64,000 nucleotides of DNA, taken from the NCBI RefSeq assembly GCF_002234675.1, contig NC_019876.2:13638829-13702828 (forward strand), in the 5' to 3' direction. The translations under genes and the position numbers were made by a program. How positions within the stretch are numbered: the first letter of the stretch is position 1; each line of letters starts with the position of its first letter. The notes under the pieces are model-generated. The model had not been told where the DNA came from, did no database searches, and was given only the letters and a program-made list of their open reading frames with translations. This document shows, piece by piece, positions 12,377 to 23,320 of this stretch. This DNA comes from Oryzias latipes (Eukaryota > Chordata > Actinopteri > Beloniformes > Adrianichthyidae).

Positions 12377-15300
12377 TTATTTAAGTGTCATGCACTAATG
12401 TGCCCAGCCCACACGGGCTTATATGACACTGAAAGACAAAATACATAAAGATACATGCCCATCACAAAAATCCAATAACCCCCCTAATCAGAGTCTAACA
12501 GAATACAAAGTGTCCATTCTTATTGGCCATGCCTTTGACACAAAATTTGCCAAACACAAAATTTCATTTTCAAAAAGCCAACGTAAGATTTTATCTTCAG
12601 ATAGGCAAAACAAATGAGGACATTTCTTTTCTATTACCTCATACATACAAAGTCTCTGTTTTTCGTACAAAGGACAATAAAACAAAATAATATATGTTAA
12701 ACTATGCCATTAAAAAAATATATAAAATTTATTTTTACTTTTGACAAAAGTGCATACAACGTCCTTTTAGACACAAGACTTTGTGCTACATCCTGCTCCA
12801 GCGTCATTCCACTCTAATGAAACATTTAAACAATACACGCAAAACAAATTAAAGAAAAGAAACTTTTGGTTGTTTTATATAGTCTACTTATATACTTATA
12901 TACAATTGTCTTTTTTTCTTGTACTGCTGTCAACCTTAATGTGACTTTATTGGCTTATGATCCAATAGAATTATGTGCAAATATATATGTTCAGTACCTC
13001 TCCCTCTAGACAGCAGCTAAATAATGTTGTGTATCATAAACCTATTCGGAAAAAAAAACATAGTTTACAGAAACTTTTTTGATTGAGAGTACAGTCAGCA
13101 GCAGTTTAAAAACCTTAACCGGTTTTTTTTACTGTTACAAGAGCATCAGCCTTAAACTTAATAAATCTAATTAAAATGACACTGATACCTAATCACCAGT
13201 ATTTTTTAGGATGATTAATTTTGTTTTACTTCAGTAAGAGTAAGATATAAAAAGATAAAACAAAGTTTCACACTATAGTATGTTGCTACTTCATACAATA
13301 CAAACATCTACTCCTATGTTTAAACTAAATTCTGTGCGTTAAAAAAACGAGGGTTAAATATAAAGTAAAGCTAAATCTCAAGCAAAGCAAATCATGTAAA
13401 TTATTCATACTATTCAAATGTACTCAGACTATTTAGTTTGGTTCTTACATGTTTGTTGACATTTGGTTTCTTTCCATATATAAAACATGTGTATGAAGTG
13501 TTATGGTCAATTGTCAGAGGACCTCACCTTATTTTAGACTATAAGAGGTTTCTGAAGTGAATTGAGGAAATGTGTCATGAGCTAAAAATAATCTTTGTCC
13601 GTATTTCCATTTATTTAGATGTGAAATGGATTGGAGTTCCAGGAGAAATTCGTGGATATGAAGCGGCTCACAAGCTGTATGGAAAGTTGCCCTGGGCAGA
13701 TCTCTTTCAGCCCGCCATCAAGCTGGCAAGAGAGGGAATTCCCATCTCTGATTTCCTCCATTCACACATTGAGAATATCCCAAATTCAAATGAGACCCAG
13801 TCTTTACGGTATTGATAAAAGAATAGCAAGATGTGAAAAAAAATGTGAAAACAGCATTGTAAATTGATCTTTTCTGCTTTGAAGAAAATTATTTACAGAC
13901 AACAACAATAACTTTCTTAAAGCTGGAGACTTTGTCAAGTTTGAGAAACTGGCCGACACTCTGGAGATGATTGCAAACCAAGGACCAGATGTCTTCTATA
14001 CTGGAAAAATAGCAGAAGATTTAGTCCAGGATGTGAAGGCAGCAGGTACCGTTAGACAGTTTTCAGAGATTTATGCAGCCATTAATGGGTTTGCCTTTGC
14101 TTTTGCTGAGCCGACAGCATTTGTTTCATGGGCTTTGCTCAGGAGGAACACTTGAGCTGCAGGACCTGGCATCATACAAGGCTACCTTGACTGACGCATG
14201 GAATGTGTCTATGGGGGAGTATCGGATGTACTTCCCCCCACCGCCTGCAGCAGGAAGCCTCCTCACCCTCATCCTCAACATCATGAGAGGTTCCCAGTGG
14301 CAGAGCTGCCGTTTCTCAGACGTGGAGCAAAATTATGAAGCTTCGTTTAAGGAATAGCCTCAACTGATGAGTGTTTTCAAGTATTTATACTTCTTTGTGT
14401 GTGTGTGTTTGTTTGTAGGATTCCCGTTAAATCCAGACAGTCTGACTGGGAAAGAAAAGACACTGTTTTATCATCGTTACATTGAATCTTTCAAGTTTGC
14501 AAATGGACTCAAGAAATACATTCGAGATCCAAGGTTCACCTCAGAAAAGGTAAGTTCTGCTAAACTCTTCTAAAGTATTTTGTTATCAGCCACATGATTT
14601 TAGTGAAATTTGTTTATTTTTAAAAAAGAAAAGGCGATATTATCATAGAATTTTAACAATTTCAGTTTCCATGACTTTCTTGTGGCTATAAATATTTTTC
14701 TGCTCTATCTACAGCACATTTCTTTCACATAGATGCATTCTTTGAGACATTTTATTTCATATTAAAATTTATTATTGAGCCTAATTGTCAGTTTCTTTGT
14801 AGACTCACACACTTTAATTTACTTTCTGTGGTCTAAGTGTTTCTGTTGATGTTCCAGAAGCAACCTTATTTTTGTAATGGAAGGCAACACGGTTGCTCTC
14901 TAAAGCTGGAGAACTTAAATGGGAAGCCGGCTGAGTGATCTATAGATGCCAGTAACCTTTGCCTGACAGCATGGGTCTCTTATTTGATGGACCAGTAAAT
15001 GGGTTTTGAAACGAATTCTAAAAGTTGTTTGCAGAGGATTTACAGTCTGGCAGTTGTGTTTTACAATACATGTGTTTTTGCTCTGTAACTTCCTTGTCTT
15101 GCTTAGTTTGTTGGGTTATTGTTTTTTGGCCCAATCCATATAAAAACTGCTAAAAACTGCTTGGAATAGAACAGTGTTAGGTAGGGGGGGTTGATGAAGG
15201 ACCCAAAATTCAGAGACAAGGAGGAAGGTGGTTCCAAGTATATATAATGTTTTAACACTCAAACAAAAAGCACTGAGCAGGGTGAACCAAAAAAAAAAAA

Positions 15301-18300
15301 AAACCCCTGTCAGACAAACCAGGAGGACAGAGAATGGACAAGCACAGAGGAAGGCAGAGACAAGACTTATATACAAACAGGACTGACGAGACACAGGTGA
15401 AAACGATCAGGAGAGATTGGGACCAGGGAAGTAAAACTCAAAAAAAAAAGACAAGCAGGAAATTTTCAAAATAAAAAAGGAAGCAGAACTCTAATCATGA
15501 TCGAAACAAAACAGGAAAAAAACTAAAGCAAAAAAGAACCCTAATCATAACAGAGGAGCATTCTGTAGGAGCCGACTAACGTATCCTCTTTATTTGTTGT
15601 TTTTATTTTAACCTTTTTTTAAGGTTGTGACCCAGAATATTTCAGTCTGATGATTGTAATTCGTGCCATGTTGCCCCTCACAGTGTCTGCTATATTGGTG
15701 TGCTTTACTGCGTGCCTTGCAACAAGTTTTAAACATGTCTGTATCATGTGATCTTCCAAGTGGTGTCCCATTTCATTCTTGGCAGACCTGTGTTACAGTG
15801 ATGAAAAACCACATAGCATAATGGCAAACGTGAACTTCTTTGCCCCATTTGCACATTTCTACCACAAGTTAGACACGCCTGGATTCTTTATGATTCTGGC
15901 CATTTTATTTACCTGCACTGTTTTCTGGACTCTAATTTATATATATATTGCTATATTGCTGTATAATGTATTTCAAAGGTGTTTCAGGGATTTACTGATG
16001 GAGAAGGTGTACATTTGGTGTAAGCTAGGCGGTTTCTGACAGAATAGTTGGAAGGAAAAGGCGGCTGTGACGACTAAAGAGAGTAAACCTGCTAGTTTTA
16101 TTGGTTACTTTAACCTTTAAAGTGTTTCAAAATAACATTTAACATTTTTACAATATTTACCGTAGAATTCTCACGGTACAATGCTCTAAAGATTTCTTTA
16201 AGCATCTCTTCATCATTTCTTCAAAATGTTTTACTTAAACATTTTGAGTGAAATGTGCATTTTTATTTTAAATTGTAACTGAATCATTATCTTACTCAAT
16301 TTAAAATAATTTCAATAGTTGAATTAACTGTCTTGGATAAGATACACTTATCAGCCAGTCAGATTTTCATAAACATCACTCTGCAGAAACAGCCCTGCTG
16401 AAAATATCCAGTGACATTGTGATGTCTCCTGATTCTGGCAAATATACTGTTCTAGTTTTACTAGATCTTTCACCAGCTTTTGACAGATTTTCCCCTTAAT
16501 TATCTGTTCAGAGTTTAAGTGTCACGGCTATAGCCACATAATGTCCAAGTTAGCAAGCTTAATGTGCGGTGTTCCTCAGGGCTTTGTTCTGGGTCATGTT
16601 CTGTTTCTGATACGTATGAGCCCCCTGGGGAAGATCATCCAGGAGTCCAGCGATGTCTCCTACCACTTCTCTAATGATGATTTCCAGCTATATTGCGTTT
16701 TAATCCTTGCGCTATCTTAGATGACCCCACCTTTATCCACCTTTATCCACCTTTGTCATGGTAGGGAGAACACGTCAATGTAAGGGTGGGGTCATCTAAG
16801 ATAGCACAAGGGTTAATTATGATTGTGCCGTTTTTAACCAAACAAAAAAAAAGTTTGTTGTTTTATAAGACATAGTTTCTGCAGAGCTGCAGTATTTCAT
16901 TAAAAATTTGCCTCGGAGTTGTGGGGAACTGAGCAACCCCGCCCCCCTTACCATCACTGATAACTGAGCTATCTATTTACAAACAGTGCAAAACATTTTA
17001 CTTCTACAATCTATCGTTCCAGATGAATTTAGCTGGGGATTGATACACTTGTTGAATTACACACAAACACAACAAAAATGACAAGCAATATTGGAGCCAT
17101 CCAGCCGTGCAGTTTTCTAGCTTGGACGAAGAAAAAGAAAAGGTTCATGAATCTGTTTGTCTACAAGTGGATGCATCAGAATGGACCGGCGCGCAGAGTT
17201 GTGGCCCGCCTAGTGTATTTTCTACGTCACAAATACGATCTTTCTTCTTTTCATCTGCTTCCGATTCACAACAGTTTGAACAAAGAAATACTCAGAAATG
17301 CAATTTTAATCGAAATTTTCTTTATAAATGTCTTCCATCATCAGAAAAACCATCACCAAAAACATGATTTCATTGGAGTGGGTCTTTAAATATTCCTGTT
17401 TGTTTCTATATTTCTCACAGAGGGCGAAGGAATTCACAGAAGAAAGCTTTGCCAACTACATACGAAGCTTTATAACAGATGACAAGACGCATGAGCTCCA
17501 GTTTTACAACGTTACCCCACACCTGGACAGCACTGGCACCACGCATGTGTCGGTGCTACATGAAGACGGATCTGCCGTTGCTGTCACCAGCACCATAAAC
17601 TACATGTCGGTGACCCAAAAGATCTGCTTCACAATTGAGAGCTCAATATTTTATCCCCTAAAGGTTCAGAGCACTGTCTAGTGGGTCTAGATGACCCAAC
17701 TCCCAACGTTAACCCTTGTGCTATCCTAGGCATGTTAACATTAGGAGTTGGGTCTTCTAGACCCGTGTTTTTCAACCTTTTTTAAGCCACGGCACACTTT
17801 AACATTGGGAGTTGGGTCATCTAGACCCACTAGACTAGACATTGCTGTGAACCTTTTAACTTCAATGATTTGTGATCTTCACTGGTGTCCATGGATTATA
17901 TGAAATCTTTCCACCTTTATCCACCTTTGTCATGGTAGGAAGAACACGTCAATGTAAGGGTGGGGTCATCTGAGATAGCACAAGGGTTACATGACCAGCA
18001 TTTTGTAAGAACAAAAAAAACAATACCAATGAATGACAGATGAAAAAAAATGAATAGTTGTGTTTGTACGAGAATGAAAAGATTGAAGAGGTTCAAAAGA
18101 TTATGTAAACAACACTAAACAAAACTATTTTATAACAGCACGGTTAGTGAAAAATTACTTAATGTTGACCCCCTTTTTTGTTTTTTCTTCTCAAAGTTTT
18201 GGGTCCAGGGTTGTGTCTCCAAGAACAGGCATCATCCTGAATAATGAGCTGAGAGACTTTTGCGGGAGAGCAGACAGCATCTTACCTGGTAATCTGACCA

Positions 18301-19114
18301 GCATCACTTCATTTTCATCTTAGCTTCTATAAGAAAAACTAGAATGCAGTTATTTTAAATACTTGATTGTACTAACACAGCTTTGTTTTTTGATTATCTC
18401 ACTGTCCAACTGAAAAAGAGCAGGACGGAAAGAAGCAACTTTTTAACATTTCAACTCTTCTTATAACTGACCTTGTAACATATAATTGCAACTAGAAGTT
18501 CTGTTGACAGGGGAGCGTCCCCCCTCATCCATGTCCCCCGTTGTGCTGAAGTCTAAATCAAGGACACTTACGATTGGAGGATCTGGTGGGGGCAGGATTA
18601 CGACTGCAATGGCATCGGTATGTGTCTATAGAGGTCACGCTTGATGCAGAAAAGATTTTTAACTTACAATTCTAATAACAAAACTGTCTTTATATCTATA
18701 TTTTTTTAGATGTTGATCATCAGATTTAAATCAAAACAACCGTTTTTTTAGATAAGGAAAACCAATGTTTTTGTTTTCAAGGCTCTCATTAACCACCTAT
18801 GGTTAGGAAAAAGTCTTAAGGACGCCATTTATACTTCTATTGCTGTTGTGGACTCTGAAAATGCAGTGGATTTTGAACGTGACTTTGACAAGGTAAAAAG
18901 CATTTATTGTTAAAACAACGTTACGCCTTTGCTCCATCTGAATTATTTTCTTCTTTTTGCTCCTCAGGATGTGATTGAGGGTCTTAAAGCACTGGGACAC
19001 AACCATACAACGCTCCGAAAATTTTACAACAGTGTTAACGCTGTGGAGAAAAAGGACGGCTGCATCTTTGCTGTGTCTGATTTCAGAAAAAAGGGAAAGC
19101 CAGATGGTTACTGA
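9862..19114 (+). CDS. ggt5: Gamma-glutamyltransferase 5-like (leukotriene C4 hydrolase)
   Basis: Twelve coding exons in consistent phase: 9862-10019, 10192-10322, 10423-10512, 13619-13808, 13885-14045, 14143-14289, 14419-14549, 17421-17605, 18197-18288, 18511-18617, 18782-18892, 18968-19114. They total 1,650 nt (549 aa plus stop), close to family length. The start lies in GGAGCCATGG, a strong Kozak context. Residues about 8-28 are a signal-anchor helix, making a type II membrane ectoenzyme. Diagnostic stretches are [84 protein letters not shown] and the C-terminal [13 protein letters not shown]. The autoprocessing/catalytic threonine is Thr376 in GTTHVSV, and the Ser-Ser pair of PPSSM is kept. 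WIGVPGE, the [10 protein letters not shown] block and ERxPSSM favour GGT5 over GGT1. The family cleaves gamma-glutamyl bonds of glutathione conjugates, converting leukotriene C4 to D4 outside the cell. All key residues are present, so it looks functional. Confidence 0.9.
10713..11877. mobile_element. Non-coding DNA transposon in ggt5 intron 3 (TIR GGGACTGTCAACAAA)
   Basis: GGGACTGTCAACAAAT at the left and its complement TTTGTTGACAGTCCC at the right end, each flanked by TA. Inside are two direct repeats of about 150 bp (each with TTTTTCTTCAAT, AAATCACTCTA and AATAGTAAAACTGATTAA) and a third, inverted piece near 11100-11170. GTTGACGGTCCCT near 11265 looks like an extra internal terminus. No ORF, so non-autonomous. 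Confidence 0.6.
11878..13618 (+). other. ggt5 intron 3, remaining part
   Basis: AT-rich intronic sequence with no exon or recognised transposon; it contains the ATTG microsatellite at 12355-12374. Confidence 0.5.
12355..12374. repeat. (ATTG)n microsatellite
   Basis: About five tandem copies of the tetranucleotide ATTG in ggt5 intron 3. Confidence 0.85.
14550..16389 (+). other. ggt5 intron 7, left part, with an unclassified dispersed repeat
   Basis: No exon. About 15181-15556 is A-rich on this strand and looks like the antisense of a dispersed fish repeat. Its phrase TTTTCAAAATAAAAAAGGAAG resembles AACCTTCAAAATAAGACAGG near 4290 in the LINE-bearing intron of the butyrophilin-like gene. Its class was not determined. 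Confidence 0.35.
16390..16698 (+). mobile_element. LINE reverse-transcriptase fragment
   Basis: Fragments translate as [18 protein letters not shown] (RT block A), [14 protein letters not shown] (block B), [11 protein letters not shown] and [12 protein letters not shown], a decayed version of the YADDTQLY box. The order matches fish L2/Rex-type RTs. Frame breaks and the lost catalytic box show it is dead. The piggyBac-like MITE at 16700 lies exactly where the RT reading ends. Confidence 0.75.
16700..16816. mobile_element. piggyBac-like MITE, copy 2 (short)
   Basis: TTAATCCTTGCGCTATCTTAG at the left and its near-perfect complement ending CACAAGGGTTAA at the right. TTAA flanks both ends, the piggyBac target duplication. 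It is 117 bp, with interior TTTATCCACC repeats and the family block AGGGAGAACACGTCAATG. It lacks the central part of the longer copies. Confidence 0.85.
16840..17390 (+). repeat. Copy of a dispersed 'GAGCAACCCCGCCCCCC' repeat in ggt5 intron 7
   Basis: Ordered blocks shared with 26890-27570, 50640-51068 and, in reverse, with the sequence around 44690-48700: TTTCTGCAGAGC-GCAG, GTTGTGGG, GAGCAACCCCGCCCCCC, GATTCACAA, ATAAAGA, and a terminus GAGTGGGTCTTTAAA. The ORFs here are accidental. The class of the element is not identified. Confidence 0.55.
17662..17990. mobile_element. piggyBac-like MITE, copy 3, rearranged
   Basis: A right-end piece (GTTCAGAGCACTGTCTAGTG ... GACCCAACTCCC) is followed at 17709 by TTAACCCTTGTGCTATCCTAG of a longer copy ending at CACAAGGGTTA near 17989. 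About 17765-17800 holds GTGTTTTTCAACCTTTTTTAA-GCCACGGCACAC, which is the end of the hAT element seen whole at 25541. Thus pieces of two families are stacked 57 bp after ggt5 exon 8. Confidence 0.7.
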
Positions 19115-19136
19115 GCTCACATGTGATGAATGTCAT

Positions 19137-19681
19137 TGTTAGGAATGATTAGAAACAGAATAGTTAGACACTCCCTTTTGCATTTTATTAAACTAACTTT
19201 TACCTTTTATTCCATTAATGGCTTAACCTCGATTTACTATGTATTATCTCAAAATTATATTACACTCCAGACAGAGCACAACCAAGACTATTGTCTCGCA
19301 ACATTCCTTTAACATCCTCCCTTTTTCATCTTTGTGTGTTCTGGTGTATGCGTTCTGGCAAATGTCTGCAAGAGATCTGACACTTTAGGTGCTCTGACCT
19401 TCGAGCATCTAGCCTGCAACAGTCTGTGGGTGTGTTTTTCACACCATGATCCATCGAATGAGGTTTTGAATATGCAAATGCAAGGTATATATGCCAGGCC
19501 TTTTGCTGAACCTCTTTGTTCGGACTTTGAATGCATCTTGTTCATCTGTCGGTAACCCTGCGTACAAATCTGTGCTGTTTTGTGCGGAGTAAATCTTCAC
19601 TGAAGCTAAGTAACTGTCTCTGAGTCTTATTCATTATTTCTGTGTGTTGGAAACTGAAAAGGGAAACGAACCAACCTAATA
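19137..19681 (+). repeat. Possible solo LTR
   Basis: Begins TGTTAGG and ends CCTAATA, a near inverted pair. It has a TATA-like GGTATATATGCC at about 19483 and a downstream tail rich in T and GT resembling an R-U5 region. No clean 5-bp target duplication was found, so this is tentative. Confidence 0.3.
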
Positions 19682-20133
19682 ATATTTTTATTAATACAGT
19701 CCTTTCTAGAAAATCCAGTTTCCTCACAGTCATTAAAAGACTTTTGGAGATGTGAAAACAAAGAAACAGCAGCTGAATGTGTATATATATATGTGAAAGA
19801 AGCAGTGCAAAAGGGTTCCACCAACTGAACTTACACTGATAATGTTTTATACAACCTTTTTTTAAATAAGTTTTGACCTTATACAGTGAAGCAATTCCTC
19901 TATATCATTTTCATTTCAATCATTTTTCATCTATGCATTTTTTTCTTTCATGAAAATTGTTGTTTATATGTTTGTTGTACATTATTGAACATTTTTACAA
20001 TTGAAAAGGAGCAGAGTTGAAGAATATAATTCTTCGAATTATCTGCTCCTTTTTAAACATTGCATCATTTTACACTTCTCACCCAATCACCTATGCTCAA
20101 GTGTCAACATACGGTTCAAATAAACATAGTAAA

Positions 20134-20275
20134 AACATTCCATTCATTTAGTACATACAATCCAAACATTCCATTCATTAAGTACATAGAATCCAAACAT
20201 TCCATTCATTAAGTACATAGAATCCAAACATTCCATTCATTTAGTACATACAATCCAAATATTCCATTCAATTGT
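20134..20275. repeat. 31-bp minisatellite
   Basis: About four and a half tandem copies of a 31-bp unit: ACATTCCATTCATT, an A or T, AGTACATA, and then a block ending ATCCAA. Copies differ at one or two sites. Confidence 0.85.
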
Positions 20276-20289
20276 CAAGTTTACATCCG

Positions 20290-20948
20290 TTTAAATTGAA
20301 TATTTTGACGACCTTTTAACTAATTCTCCTGGGAATTCCACATTTTTCCCCCTGCTATAGGCAAACACTTTTGCTTTAGTGTTGTTTGAGCAAACTGTTG
20401 TTTGAAATGAAATCTTCTTCTATGATTTTCATCTCCTGTAGTTAAAATAAAAAGCTTTTGCAAGTCTTCTGGTATTTCTCTGTTTCTAGCTTTAAACATA
20501 ACTAATAAGGTCTGCAAAGTTTGACTAAATCTGACTTCATGAAAGGTTCATTGATATGATCTCTAAAGTCAGCTTTGTGAATAATTTGAATGGCTCTCTC
20601 TTTTGTAATAAAATGAAGGGCATTGTATTAGTTTCCCCACACTATATGTAAAATAAGGTAAAACCAAAGAGCAATGTAACATGTGAATAATATGACATGG
20701 TCAAATAAATGTGGATTTGTTCGAAACATAAAGACTCTTGGCTACTTTATTTTCTACATAAAATATATGAGATTTCAATGTTAATTTGTCGTCCAACATG
20801 ACCCTAAACATTTTAATTCAGACACCAGTTCCACATTTATGTTGTCAATGGACAAAATCACTTTTGTTTTGTAATTATTTACACAATCCCATAAACTTTG
20901 TTTTTGTTTGATTCAAAGATAATTTACTGTAATCAAACCACATTGTTT
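20290..20948 (-). mobile_element. LINE fragment (RT C-terminal region), interrupted
   Basis: On the minus strand, fragments read KLSLNQTKTKFMGLC, MFRVMLDDKLTLKSHI, ITKERAIQIIHKADFRDHIN and LVMFKARNREIPEDLQKLFI. These are the post-catalytic blocks of a non-LTR RT, in order, with several stops. The catalytic part of the same element appears to lie at 22762-22835 (FADDTNVSVLG), displaced by the L2-like LINE and a MITE between them. Confidence 0.65.
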
Positions 20949-22548
20949 CAATTTCAATTTTATTTGTATAGCCCAAAATCACAACAACAGTCGTCTCGAT
21001 GGGCTTCGAAGTAAAACATGAAATCAAAAGGATCACGAATACAAAGAGTTCAATAGAAAAATACTAAAATGAACTAACAAACTGACTAAGCTATACTGGC
21101 ATCCCTGCCCTTAGACCCCCCTTCGCGGTAAGGAAAAACTCCCAAAAAAACGGATTTCGGAAAAAACGAAGAAACCTCAGGGGTGACCACATGAAGGAGG
21201 GATCCTCCCCCAGGACGGACAGGTGATTTACCAGAACTCTTAGAGAAGAATAAACTTATCTAAATCTACAACTACATATATAAAAGTCCAGCAGACGAGC
21301 TTCATCCAGCCGTGGTTGTGGGGACAGTCAAAGGCGCGAGTCGAGCCGGAGACAGGAACCACAGCCAGGTGTAGGAGCAGGAGCAGAGGCGAGGTACTCG
21401 GTCAGGTACAAAGCAGAGACGAGCCGGAGACAGGAACCACAGCCAGGTGTAGGAGCAGGAGCAGAGACGAGGTACTCGGTCAGGTACAGAGCAGAGACGA
21501 GCCAGAGATGAGCCATAGGCAGGATCCACAGCCAGGTGTAGGAGCAGGAGCAAAGGCGAGGTAAACGGTCAGGAACTGGAGCACGGATGAGCCAACTGGA
21601 GTCTGGAAGCACTCCCACTCCCCAGGAGGGGAGAGGAAAAGAGGGACAATACATGAATCGCACTGCACCAAACAGAGGCATGGAGAACTAAAAGAATCAA
21701 GAATAGAGGAGAGGAAGGGTAGAAGTAAAAAAGGAAAGAGGACAGAACCCCAGTGCACCATAGTTACCCCAGCTTCAACTTCTAGCAGCCTTTTAAAAGA
21801 AATAGTTATTATTAAGTTTAATTTAAACACATTAACATTAAGTTAAATAATCTCTGAATACTAACTAGTCTGACAATAAGCCTGTCCAAAGAGGAATGTT
21901 TTCAGTCTAGCTTTGAATGTAGAAACTGAGTCGGCCTCTCTTACATGAGCTGGGAGCTTATTCCATAAAACAGGGGCTTGGTGGCTAAACGCTCTACCTC
22001 CAACCGTACTTTGACTAATTCTAGGAACCACAAGCAGTCCTGCATTTTGCGAGCGAAGTGTTCTGATTGGTTGGTAAGGGACTATGAGGTCCTTAATATA
22101 GGACGGGGCCATTCCATGTAAGGCCTTATAGGTTAACAGGAGGATCTTGAACTTGATTCTAGAATCAACTGGGAGCCAATGGAGCGAAACTAACACAGGA
22201 GTGATGTGATCTCTTCTGCTGGTTCCAGCTAACAATCTAGCTGCTGCGTTCTGAACAAGCTGGAGACTTCTTAAGGAACTCTTAGGACACGCTGCTAACA
22301 AGGAGTTACAGTAATCCAGCCTCGACGTAACAAATGCATGGATGAGTTTTTCAGCATCACTCTTAGAAAGTATATTTCTGATCTTAGCAATATTCCGCAG
22401 GTGAAAAAAGGCAGTTCTGCACGCCTGAGATATGTGAGCCTTAAATGATAAATCCTGGTCAAGTAAAACCCCAAGGTTTCTAACTGTGGAATTGAGGGCT
22501 ATACTTATGCCATCCAGGGAGACTATCTGAGCAGACAGAGCATCTCTG
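20949..22548 (-). mobile_element. L2-like LINE 3' part with 78-bp minisatellite
   Basis: At 21861-22301 the minus strand keeps an open frame: LRSLQLVQNAAARLLAG, HITPVLVSLHWLPVDSRI, ILLLTYKALHGMAPSYIKDL, LRSQNAGLLVVPRI, FSHQAPVLWNKLP and FKARLKTFLFG. This is the C-terminus of a fish L2/Rex-type ORF2. The long 3' region to 20949 ends in the familiar TTTTATTTGTATAGCCC tail (plus-strand view). Within it, 21343-21577 is a minisatellite of about three 78-bp units, each with GAGCC at the start and CAGCCAGGTGTAGGAGCAGG inside. Truncated at the 5' end and inactive. Confidence 0.75.
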
Positions 22549-22759
22549 TAACCCTTGTGTTATCCATGGCACTTTAACGTTGGGAGTTGGGTCATCTAGA
22601 CCCACTAGACAGTGCTCTGAACCTTTTTTCTTCAATGATTTGTGATATTCACTGGTGTCCATGGATTCCATGAAATCTTTCCACCTTTATCATGGTAGGG
22701 AGAACACGTCGATGGAAGGGTGGGGTCATCTGGACCCCATAGGATAGCACAAGGGTTAA
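22549..22759. mobile_element. piggyBac-like MITE, copy 4
   Basis: TAACCCTTGTGTTATCCATGG at the left, GGATAGCACAAGGGTTA at the right, with the family interior (GTCATCTAGACCCACTAG, GTCCATGGATTCCATG, AGGGAGAACACGTCGATG). It lies at the junction of the two LINE fragments. Confidence 0.85.
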
Positions 22760-22761
22760 GT

Positions 22762-22835
22762 TTTATCATTTCCTCTTCAATACTTTTTTTCCAGATTATT
22801 CCCAGAACAGAAACATTGGTGTCATCTGCAAATAA
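22762..22835 (-). mobile_element. Displaced RT catalytic block of the interrupted LINE
   Basis: The minus strand reads FADDTNVSVLGIIWKKSIEEE and then MIKL, an RT FADD box followed by the helix that in such elements precedes 'W..NKLSLN'. The continuation WFDYSKLSLN is found at about 20940, so roughly 1.8 kb has been inserted between. Confidence 0.6.
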
Positions 22836-23300
22836 AAAAAATTGTAAAAATTAAGTAATTTGAGCAGTTGTCATTTACAAAAACACAACCATAAATAGTC
22901 TCTCCTCATCACTGCTTTTTAACCTCGACTGTTTTTGGATAAAGTTTTTGGTTCTACTCAAAAATTAAATAGTTTTGGCTTATATTTAATGTGTATTTAA
23001 AATGTTTTTGTTATAAAAAATAAAGATTTTAATATAACATTTAAAGACTTTCCTTTTCATTATTGATAGAATTTGGAATTATTTCATATAGAAAGTGAAA
23101 AACCTTTTTTTTTCACCTTACATTAAATTAGTTTTCTATTGTTTTAAACTTATTGAAAACTCCACTGTAAAATATTTGGCTCACTTTACAAACTAACTTT
23201 TATATCAAACATTTTGTTTCCGGTTTTTAAAAAAAAAAAAAAAGTTTTTTTCTTTGCTGTCTTTAAAGTCAAATGCATCTTAAAGTCCAGGTTGGAAAAA
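22836..23300. other. AT-rich intergenic spacer
   Basis: Nothing recognised. It separates the LINE remnants from the 3' UTR of the minus-strand gene. Confidence 0.4.
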
Positions 23301-23320
23301 CACAACAAAATGTCATACAC

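Noticed and set aside
21302..21830. Overlapping ORFs on both strands with repeated peptides
   Set aside because: They follow the 78-bp minisatellite, whose unit length is divisible by three, so all frames stay open.
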